In this document: positions 1 through 5,547 of the stretch, one piece after another
Layout: the number at the start of each line of letters is the position of its first letter
Numbering within the stretch: position 1 is the stretch's first letter
NCBI GenBank assembly: GCA_903858975.1
Contig: CAIOKW010000016.1
Span: 1 to 5,547, forward strand
Length of the DNA: 5,547 nucleotides
Source of the DNA: Oligoflexia bacterium
Lineage (GTDB): Bacteria; Bdellovibrionota; UBA1018; CAIMNF01
Direction: 5' to 3'
Notes under the pieces: model-generated
Database searches by the model: none
Seen by the model: the letters and a program-made list of their open reading frames with translations, nothing else
Told to the model about the DNA's origin: nothing
Program-made: the position numbers and the translations under genes

Positions 1-2
1 GG

Positions 3-119
3 GCGAAGGAGATTTCGGGCGAGAAGCTTTTCAATAATTTTTTCATAGTGGGGTCATGGGTGGTTTACAAACACGGTAAAGCACCCGAAGGGAGAATGGA
101 AACGAATTCGAGCGAATGA
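3..119 (+). CDS. Possible C-terminal fragment of an upstream gene (5' end outside window)
   Basis: The third forward frame is open from the left edge for 38 codons and stops at TGA (117-119). The peptide reads AKEISGEKLFNNFFIVGSWV, then VYKHGKAPEGRMETNSSE: a short hydrophobic stretch followed by a charged, polar tail, which would suit the end of a protein. The other two forward frames stop by 37 and 48. If real, it lies 54 bp upstream of the membrane mannosyltransferase and on the same strand, so the two could be co-transcribed. No family can be named from so short a piece, and an open run of 38 codons is not rare by chance. The competing reading is a minus-strand start at 46 (MKKLLKSFSPEISFA running off the left edge), which has no ribosome binding site. 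Confidence 0.35.
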   Translation, partial: AKEISGEKLFNNFFIVGSWVVYKHGKAPEGRMETNSSE

Positions 120-138
120 TAAATTCCAGGGTTTTGGC

Positions 139-167
139 TTTTTATCAGTCCACTTTTGACTTATAAA
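139..167 (+). promoter_or_regulatory. Weak candidate -10 element placing transcription start at the ATG (leaderless mRNA)
   Basis: TATAAA at 162-167 would act as a -10 box, and a start about 7 bases downstream would fall on the A of the ATG at 174. The hexamer at the ideal -35 spacing (139-144, TTTTTA) is poor, and the better-looking TTGGCT at 134-139 is 22 bp away, which is too far. No Shine-Dalgarno sequence precedes the gene, so a leaderless message would explain the layout, but the promoter evidence is thin. Confidence 0.18.
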
Positions 168-173
168 GTAGGG

Positions 174-1322
174 ATGGAATCAAGATCCTTCAAGATGCTG
201 CTTCAAGGCCTAATCATTGCGGTCATTCAGTTTTGCGTGATCTATTTTATTTCAAAGTGCGATTTAAAGAAGTTCATTAATTTTGATGGGGGTTGGTATG
301 CACATATCCTTCAGAATGGATACCGAACTGACATAAGTGCTGACCCTTCAATTGGGTCAAAGGGGAATATCGGATTTTTCCCAGGGTTTCCGCTTATGGC
401 CTATGGTTTTAAGGCCTTCTTTGGAGCATTGAGGATAGGGTTTACCAACGTTCAGAGTTTAGTACTGACGGCTTTTTCTTTTTCTGTGGTGTCTTGGACC
501 TATCTTTCTCTTTGGGTTACCAGAGAAGTGGGTGTCAAAAGACATTGGATTTACCTCTTGTTCTGCGCTCTTTATCCGTTCAGTTTTTTCATGGTTTTGG
601 GCTACACCGAAGCCCTCTTCCTTTCGATGACCATAGGTTTCTTTGTTTGGACCGAAGAAAGCCTGGAATCAGAAGAGTGGTCGTGGAAGAAATGGAGTTG
701 GCTCGTAATTCATGGCTTCATCATGTGTTTCACTCGCTTTACTGGATTTGTATTTGTTTTGTACCCCGTTGTGAGAGCCATTCAATTAGGCCATAAAAAA
801 TGGCCAAGGTATGTTTTGGCTAGCCTCCTGTCGGCGTCAGCAATGGCGGTTTTCTTTTGTTACTTGAAGATCAAATTTGGCCAATGGGACCTTTACTTCG
901 TAACCGAGAAGAAGATTTGGGGGACTTTTTTTGATCCTTCAAAGCTGTGGCCACCGGTCAGCCTTTTTGATTTCAAAAATCCACTCAATGCAACTAACCT
1001 TGGAAAATATGTGACTTTACTGAATGCGGGTGGGCTTGCTGTGGTGGGAGTGCGGCTGCTAAAGTCCCCCGAGATGTTTCGTCGTCCTATTTTTCCGATT
1101 TGGCTCACTTGTGGCATGTTCTGGGGTGTGAATTTTCTAGCGAGGACAAGCTTAGATTATCAGGGAATGGGTCGGTACCTCATTCCTGGACTATTTATTT
1201 CAATGCCTTATTTTTTCGATTTGGGCTTCAAAAGTAGGCTCTGGATCCTATTTGGGATCATCTTACTCGCATTTCAGTTAGGGTGCGCGATGCTTTTCCT
1301 GCGAGGCGGCTGGGTAGCATAA
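174..1322 (+). CDS. PIG-V-like membrane mannosyltransferase (GT-C fold)
   Basis: A 382-residue polytopic inner-membrane protein that fits the Mannosyl_trans2 / PIG-V family. In eukaryotes this family adds the second mannose to GPI anchors from a polyprenyl-phosphate mannose donor. Bacterial members are mostly uncharacterised, and this one probably glycosylates a lipid or envelope acceptor on the outer face of the membrane. Visible motifs, in order: first membrane helix about 9-27; FDGGWY..I...GY at 37-50, whose Asp38 is the likely catalytic acid of the first loop; GFFPGFPL at 67-74; YP.SFF...YTEALF at 134-149; TRFTG at 187-191; a FG......W segment at 235-249; a late GRY; and the C-terminal RGGWVA ending. 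Several further hydrophobic helices lie between these. The ATG at 174 was chosen; a TTG at 156 would add six residues (MTYKVG) but has no ribosome site either. The acceptor and the sugar cannot be read from the sequence. Confidence 0.85.
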   Translation: MESRSFKMLLQGLIIAVIQFCVIYFISKCDLKKFINFDGGWYAHILQNGYRTDISADPSIGSKGNIGFFPGFPLMAYGFKAFFGALRIGFTNVQSLVLTAFSFSVVSWTYLSLWVTREVGVKRHWIYLLFCALYPFSFFMVLGYTEALFLSMTIGFFVWTEESLESEEWSWKKWSWLVIHGFIMCFTRFTGFVFVLYPVVRAIQLGHKKWPRYVLASLLSASAMAVFFCYLKIKFGQWDLYFVTEKKIWGTFFDPSKLWPPVSLFDFKNPLNATNLGKYVTLLNAGGLAVVGVRLLKSPEMFRRPIFPIWLTCGMFWGVNFLARTSLDYQGMGRYLIPGLFISMPYFFDLGFKSRLWILFGIILLAFQLGCAMLFLRGGWVA

Positions 1323-1329
1323 TATCGAT

Positions 1330-1352
1330 TCAAGCGTTAATGAAGCGCTTGA
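1330..1352. terminator. Inverted repeat at the convergent gene junction, possible weak bidirectional terminator
   Basis: TCAAGCG (1330-1336) and CGCTTGA (1346-1352) form a perfect 7-bp stem around a 9-base loop. The loop begins with the stop codon of the minus-strand dioxygenase. The stem sits where two transcription units meet tail to tail, the usual place for a shared terminator. Against this, no T-run follows on either strand and the stem is short, so it is not a convincing intrinsic terminator. Confidence 0.3.
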
Positions 1353-2149
1353 GCTTGTGCATGATTTAAACTGAAGCAGAGCATCGATAAGCTTTCATAT
1401 TCAATTCCACTGAAGAGAATAGAAACTTCATCTCCCGGCAAAGCAGATCCGATTGAAAAAATAATCGGAAGAAAGTGCTCTGTGGACGGGTGCGCCTGTT
1501 GAAAGTGAGGATGTTCCTCGAAGGCCATCAAGGTTTCTACATCTTTAGTCATGAGGCAGTGAGCAAGCCAGGATTCAAATTCAGTTGCCCATGGGAGACC
1601 CGGACTACTTTTCTTCGACCATTGAATCTTGCCTAAGTTGTGAACGGCTCCGCCTGAGGCCATAATGAGTACCCCTTGTTCACGAAGCTTCGAAAGTACA
1701 TGACCCATCTTTAAGATCTGCGCCGGTAGAAAGTTAATAGGGAGGCTAATGCGCACTACAGGCACATCACCCTTTGGGTAAAGGTGTGAAAGGGGGATCC
1801 AAATCCCATGATCAAGTGGGCCCTCTGAACCTAGACTGACATTCATTCCTGCTTTTGCCAGGAGGTCTGCGACATCATCTGAAAGTGCGGGTAAGCCAGG
1901 GCAAGTATATTGAATTTGATAAAGGTCTTTCGGAAAACCCGTGAAGTCATGTTGAATACGATTTTGTTCGCACTTCAGAACGTGAATTTGATCATTAGAG
2001 AGGGAGTGCGCTGAAATGCAAAGAATCGCTTTTGGTTTTGGAAACGACTCCGCATAAGCGAGCAGCGTTTCTTGATACGGATCTTCTCCGTAAGCGAGCA
2101 TTGGAGTTCCATGACTAAAGAAAACGGTAGGGTAACGAAATGCCGCCAT
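1337..2149 (-). CDS. Class III extradiol ring-cleavage dioxygenase, DODA/YgiD (4,5-DOPA dioxygenase) family
   Basis: A 270-residue, single-domain cytoplasmic protein of the usual length for the family, with no signal peptide. These enzymes open catechol rings between or beside the hydroxyls using a metal bound by histidines; plant DODA and E. coli YgiD act on L-DOPA. Motifs in order: SHGTPM at 12-17 (His13), SAHS at 46-49 (His48), HDFTGFP..LY at 67-77, Y.CPG at 81-85, LDHGIWIPL.HLYP at 112-125, SGGAVHNL at 165-172 (His170) and HPSTEHFLP at 220-228 (His225). His13, His48 and His225 are the expected metal ligands, and His114 and His170 are likely second-shell or catalytic residues. The start must be this ATG, because the next Met (17) would remove His13. 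No clear ribosome site precedes it. The residue after SAH is Ser, where relatives commonly have Trp. It is last in the three-gene minus-strand run, 39 bp after the second exported protein. The real substrate is unknown, and DOPA is only the family name. Confidence 0.92.
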   Translation of the reverse strand: MAAFRYPTVFFSHGTPMLAYGEDPYQETLLAYAESFPKPKAILCISAHSLSNDQIHVLKCEQNRIQHDFTGFPKDLYQIQYTCPGLPALSDDVADLLAKAGMNVSLGSEGPLDHGIWIPLSHLYPKGDVPVVRISLPINFLPAQILKMGHVLSKLREQGVLIMASGGAVHNLGKIQWSKKSSPGLPWATEFESWLAHCLMTKDVETLMAFEEHPHFQQAHPSTEHFLPIIFSIGSALPGDEVSILFSGIEYESLSMLCFSLNHAQAQALH

Positions 2150-2188
2150 ATGCCATAAGGATAGGGCAAAGTGGGGCTACGATCAAGT

Positions 2189-3865
2189 TCAAATCTTGAA
2201 GTAGAGATTCAAACGGCCATAGGCCGAAGTTTCATACCAAGTCTTTTCAAGGCCAAGTCCTTTGAAAATCGGGAGAGCCATTTCGATCGCATTCTTACCT
2301 TCAAGTGGTTTAGCCATTTTTAAAATCAGAGATGCGATCTTCTTTTTAAGTCCAAATACGAGGTGACTCGGCAGATCGTATTCGGGAATGCCGCGGATGA
2401 TTTCCTCAGGCGTTGAGAGCACCTTCTCGGTGGTGATCAAGATCTTTGGAGAGCCCTTCTCGATTTGAAAGCCGAGTTTAGTGCTGATTCGAAGTGGGAA
2501 TCGGATGGGGTGATTTGGATTAATGAGAATGCCCGTGATTCCCTTGTTGCCCTCATAGATGACATCAATAAATAGTTCAGGTGCCTGATTTGACTTATTC
2601 AGGATAATAAAAGCACCTTTGGGCCCTAATTTTAAGTGGTCTTCTTGCATCATGGCATCCCAAAGCTTGGCGTCGATCGTCGTTTTCAGGAGTCGATTTA
2701 AGTACTCTTCTGAAACACTGGTCACGACATCGGCTTGGGCTTGGGCAAGTTTTGACTCTAGTTCATCCCGTGCAGTCTGTTGATCAATATCACTCAAGAT
2801 ACGAACGGGGGGTTGTGCGGGAACGTGGTTTACGCAGTCATCACGATACTTCGCATAAAGATCTAAGGTACAAAGTGTTCCAGCAATCCCAAGCGACAGC
2901 TGATCACGATTCGGTTGAGAGAATAGGGCCGTATCAAAACGAGTATAGAGGGCGTCTGTATTAATGGAGAGGCCGGTCGGTAGACTTTTACTGAAAACGG
3001 TCTTTAAGATCTTAGGCCCGATAGTGGTTTTCAGGGCGCTTCCTACTTGGGTAATAATCGTCCCTAGGATGTTCTTCATTCTTTTTTGAATGAGTGGCTT
3101 AAAAGGCTCAAACTCCACCGATCGAGAAAGTGAGCTCAAACGAATGGTCACGGGGTTTACTCTAATTTGATTGGAGGTGATGGGGCCATGGGATTTGTTG
3201 TCAGTCGTGATGATGTCGTTTAGGTGGTTTGCGACATAAACAGGTAGTGAGTCCAAATTGAAGCTTTTTAAATTAAAATGAAACGCGGTATCTCGGACGG
3301 CTTCGAGCGAAACATCAAACTCAGCTGGCTCCAATGATTCGGGAACCTGAACCGTTGCTGGATCCAGAAATGCAGTCAGATAAGACTCCATTGCCTTGGT
3401 CTTGGGATTTGTAATCATGAAATCAATTTGAATGCCGTCATTAAGACCAATATCCACCCCTTGAATCTGTGCCGTTGCATCCAAATTCAGTATTGGATCA
3501 TCAACATTAAGCTTCTTCGGTTTCGCATGAAGCGAATGAACACTGTAATAAATTTTAGGGATTCTGATTCTCAGCACAGCACTTCTGGCGTCCACGTGAA
3601 AGACACTTGAGATCATATTTTGGACATTAATGAAGACGGGATCACTGGAAAGGTCGTCCATCGTTAAATAGGGGTCTGAATCCAAAGTCGTTTCATCGGT
3701 TAAAAAGTCACCAATGTCTGTATTGTTTAAGATGACTCGGGTTTTATCGATGAGCCAACTGGTCGATAAGGGATCAATTCGAGTTTGAAGAATAAGGTCA
3801 TCCTTGGCAGCGAAGGATTCAGTCATGACAAAGAAGCTGATGAATGCGAAAAATAAAGATTTCAT
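2189..3865 (-). CDS. Large exported protein, possible TULIP/BPI-like lipid-binding fold; paralogue of the gene upstream
   Basis: A 558-residue protein that I do not recognise by name. It opens with a type I signal peptide: Lys2, a hydrophobic core at about 4-14, and cleavage most likely after SFA (Ala19). There is no lipobox Cys, so the mature form is probably a soluble periplasmic protein of about 539 residues. The body is rich in alternating-hydrophobicity beta strands. It is broken by a long amphipathic helix at about 251-290 and a second at about 381-408 (SVSEEYLNRLL...), the latter resembling the helix in the C-terminal half of BPI-type domains. The end, with LPIFKGLGLE (531-540) and then GRLNLYF, also resembles BPI C-termini. 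The only two cysteines, Cys332 and Cys344, could form a disulfide. The start is 3 bases after the upstream stop, with GAAGGA 12 bases before the ATG. Anchors shared in order with the upstream protein (LKSF at 199-202, PLRI at 457-460, SPKILITT at 472-479) indicate a tandem duplication. CDS existence is near certain; the fold is inferred. Confidence 0.9.
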   Translation of the reverse strand: MKSLFFAFISFFVMTESFAAKDDLILQTRIDPLSTSWLIDKTRVILNNTDIGDFLTDETTLDSDPYLTMDDLSSDPVFINVQNMISSVFHVDARSAVLRIRIPKIYYSVHSLHAKPKKLNVDDPILNLDATAQIQGVDIGLNDGIQIDFMITNPKTKAMESYLTAFLDPATVQVPESLEPAEFDVSLEAVRDTAFHFNLKSFNLDSLPVYVANHLNDIITTDNKSHGPITSNQIRVNPVTIRLSSLSRSVEFEPFKPLIQKRMKNILGTIITQVGSALKTTIGPKILKTVFSKSLPTGLSINTDALYTRFDTALFSQPNRDQLSLGIAGTLCTLDLYAKYRDDCVNHVPAQPPVRILSDIDQQTARDELESKLAQAQADVVTSVSEEYLNRLLKTTIDAKLWDAMMQEDHLKLGPKGAFIILNKSNQAPELFIDVIYEGNKGITGILINPNHPIRFPLRISTKLGFQIEKGSPKILITTEKVLSTPEEIIRGIPEYDLPSHLVFGLKKKIASLILKMAKPLEGKNAIEMALPIFKGLGLEKTWYETSAYGRLNLYFKI

Positions 3866-3868
3866 GGA

Positions 3869-5547
3869 TTAAATCGTTCCTTCGTCTTTGAGTTCAGCGG
3901 AGATTAAAAGTCCACGGTTCGGCGTGATGCGAATATATTTAGGATTGAATTGAAAATCCTGAACTTTCAGTGTCTTTTCAATGGGAATGTTGATCGAGGT
4001 TGGAAGCAAGTGAGTGAGTTCTTTTTGAAGGGAGCTGATAAACCCGCCTTTCACTACGCTGGTCATTTCGCTCAAATTACTGGGACAATCTGAAGAAGAA
4101 CATGAGCGAGGAGTGATGTAATCACCCTTGGGTGTGAATGGAAGGGATGTTGTCACTAAAATATTCGGTTGTCCTTTGTTGTCCGGATAAATTCCAACTA
4201 AGTTGAAATTTACTTCGAGGGGAACCTTAACGATTTTACCAGAGCCAAAGTAGTATTCAATCAGATCACCGAGTCTCAGCTTAAGGCTCTCTCCGAGAGA
4301 GGTGCCCGCTTTAATTGTTTTCTTAATGTCAATTTCGAGATTGAGAACAGCCGCAATGGAGTTTCGTGCCGGATCAAAGCTGAGCCGAACTCCTTTTTTC
4401 GAGAGTTCTACGCCGGGTGAGGCGCCCGAAGATTTGTAGAATTCCTGAATTCTCGCCTGGAACGCGTCCGAATGAACGATGTCTTTTACAAACGACTCGT
4501 AAAGCAGGACCCCGACGTCATCATTCTTATTCATCGTTTGAATGTCACGAGTCCCGACAAGGCTAATCGGGTTCAGGTTAACAACACATTGGTTGTCGAA
4601 GCATACGTGTGCTGCGATTTGTGCTGAGAACTGATTGGTGTCTTTCACGAATTGAAGGTAGCTAAATAAGAGCTCTCCATCAACACCGCCGACGAGTTTC
4701 TTTAAGCCAGGTGCAAGAGTTGAATCCCGCAAGAGTTGATCGGAATTGAAAGAATACTTAATAGGCGGTTCTGCCTCAATCTTTTGTGCCGCAATCTCAA
4801 TGTTGTCTTGAATCGTTTTTGCAATTTTAGTTCTCATTGCGGCAATGATGTTCTGTTCTATTTGTTGAAATTGCTTTCGAATGGATGGTTCATCCGCATG
4901 CAGTAGGTTACCGTTAGATCCGATATCTAAAACAAGGGGCTCGTTATTGACTGTAAGCGGACCAAGGTTCACGAAGAAGTCGGGTTCTGATCGTCCGACG
5001 AGATTCGTATGGAAACTCTTCAGGTGAATTTTTGTTCCGGTTTCTGCTAAATCAGTGGTGAGCCGAACATCAAATCGGATGGGAGTAGAATTGGCCTTTA
5101 AGCCAACGGTAATTGGACTCGATTCAATTTCAAAGGCTTGATCGAAAAGTCCTTGAGGGACATGAATGGTAAGTTTTTCGGTGCTGACTTTGAGGCTTTC
5201 GATTTGCCACCGAGCATGCACCTCAAAAGAATTGGTCGATAATTTAGTGATTTCGATTTTGAGTCCGGACCTCGGTAGGGTGAATTGCGTGCGAATAGCA
5301 GAGATTCCAAGAGAGATATTGTCCTGGATGCCAAGGGTTTTCAGGATTTCTTTCAGGGTCTCGGACGGGGTTTTAAGTGGGATAATTTGCTGCGTGCCAT
5401 TTGCACGGAAGCTCATGGCTGATCCGTTAATGTCTGCATTGACCACTCGAGCGATGATTCCACGAACGACGGTTTCAATGCTTTCAGGGCGAACGACTGT
5501 GTTTCCGACTAATAGGGTGGTGTGAGATTGGGTGGCGAGTGCTGGAA
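3869..5547 (-). CDS. Large exported protein (N-terminus outside window), possible TULIP/BPI-like lipid-binding fold
   Basis: The frame stays open to the right edge, giving at least 558 codons. The first complete codons read PALA|TQSHTT, a textbook AxA signal-peptidase site, so only the front of the signal peptide is missing and the mature protein should be about 554 residues. A GTG at 5446 is in frame but internal: using it would discard the signal peptide and about 30 mature residues. Numbering from that first proline, the protein has beta-strand-rich sequence, LKSF at 175-178, a long amphipathic helix at about 218-259, SFNSD at 265-269, a second helix at about 348-373, PLEV at 442-445, NILVTT at 461-466, and an end (INIPIEKTLKVQDFQF... 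GLLISAEL) like the C-terminal half of BPI-type domains. Two C-x4-C pairs, Cys315/Cys320 and Cys482/Cys487, may be disulfides. It is the first visible gene of the minus-strand operon, and its promoter lies outside the window. No named family was recognised; lipid binding is inferred. Confidence 0.9.
   Translation of the reverse strand, partial: PALATQSHTTLLVGNTVVRPESIETVVRGIIARVVNADINGSAMSFRANGTQQIIPLKTPSETLKEILKTLGIQDNISLGISAIRTQFTLPRSGLKIEITKLSTNSFEVHARWQIESLKVSTEKLTIHVPQGLFDQAFEIESSPITVGLKANSTPIRFDVRLTTDLAETGTKIHLKSFHTNLVGRSEPDFFVNLGPLTVNNEPLVLDIGSNGNLLHADEPSIRKQFQQIEQNIIAAMRTKIAKTIQDNIEIAAQKIEAEPPIKYSFNSDQLLRDSTLAPGLKKLVGGVDGELLFSYLQFVKDTNQFSAQIAAHVCFDNQCVVNLNPISLVGTRDIQTMNKNDDVGVLLYESFVKDIVHSDAFQARIQEFYKSSGASPGVELSKKGVRLSFDPARNSIAAVLNLEIDIKKTIKAGTSLGESLKLRLGDLIEYYFGSGKIVKVPLEVNFNLVGIYPDNKGQPNILVTTSLPFTPKGDYITPRSCSSSDCPSNLSEMTSVVKGGFISSLQKELTHLLPTSINIPIEKTLKVQDFQFNPKYIRITPNRGLLISAELKDEGTI
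3878..3883 (-). promoter_or_regulatory. Ribosome binding site inside the upstream gene (translational coupling)
   Basis: GAAGGA lies within the last codons of the upstream gene, 12 bases before the ATG at 3865. It is the best Shine-Dalgarno match seen before any start in the window, though the spacing is slightly long. With stop and start separated by only TCC, a ribosome finishing the first protein is well placed to begin the second, which suggests the two are made in a fixed ratio. Confidence 0.6.

Noticed and set aside
1..46. Minus-strand start at 46 reading MKKLLKSFSPEISFA off the left edge
   Set aside because: Only 15 codons visible, no ribosome site, and the opposite strand gives a longer open frame; cannot be excluded without more sequence.
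156..167. TTGACT next to TATAAA as a -35/-10 promoter pair
   Set aside because: The two hexamers touch, with no 16-18 bp spacer, so they cannot work together.
156..173. TTG start for the mannosyltransferase
   Set aside because: Rare start codon, no ribosome site, and the six extra residues add nothing to the family match; the ATG at 174 is simpler.
494..796. Forward open frame of 100 codons inside the mannosyltransferase gene
   Set aside because: Shadow frame; the other frame carries the conserved PIG-V motifs across the same bases.
1975..2169. Minus-strand open frame starting at TTG just before the dioxygenase
   Set aside because: Overlaps the dioxygenase start in another frame, which encodes the metal-binding SHG and SAH motifs; no ribosome site.
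2150..2188. Possible separate promoter or terminator between the second exported protein and the dioxygenase
   Set aside because: Only 39 bp, with no recognisable -35/-10 pair, stem-loop or T-run.
5166..5525. Forward open frame of 119 codons antisense to the upstream exported protein
   Set aside because: It lies wholly opposite a frame with a clear signal peptide end and paralogue support; its translation has no family features.

Overview
The window is a compact, almost fully coding piece of a bacterial chromosome with moderate GC. Two signal-peptide-bearing exported proteins point to a Gram-negative envelope. The mix of a PIG-V-like mannosyltransferase, a YgiD/DODA-type dioxygenase and large unrecognised periplasmic proteins would fit a Bdellovibrionota or similar proteobacterial lineage, but that placement is a guess. 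No RNA genes, CRISPR arrays, insertion sequences or attachment sites were seen.

Left part (1-1322, + strand): a possible C-terminal remnant of an upstream gene (to 119) is followed by a complete multi-pass membrane protein (174-1322). It carries the signature motifs of the PIG-V / Mannosyl_trans2 family of GT-C glycosyltransferases. It meets the next gene tail to tail with only 14 bp between the stop codons, and a short inverted repeat lies at the junction.

Right part (1337-5547, - strand, read right to left): three genes in one direction form a probable operon. The first runs off the right edge. It is a large exported protein of at least 554 mature residues, with the end of a signal peptide (PALA|TQS) visible right at the window border. 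The second begins 3 bases after the first stops and encodes another exported protein (558 aa, own signal peptide). The third, 39 bp further on, is a 270-aa class III extradiol dioxygenase of the DODA/YgiD type.

The main point of interest is the pair of large exported proteins. Aligned by eye they share an ordered series of anchors (LKSF, a long amphipathic helix, an S-[FI]-N-[ST]-D strand, a cysteine pair, a second amphipathic helix, PL...ILVTT/ILITT, and a C-terminal GL...L segment). They therefore look like divergent tandem paralogues. The alternation of amphipathic beta strands with two long amphipathic helices, and the form of the C-termini, resemble the BPI/TULIP lipid-binding fold. A role in binding or moving lipid in the periplasm is therefore a reasonable hypothesis, not something the sequence proves.
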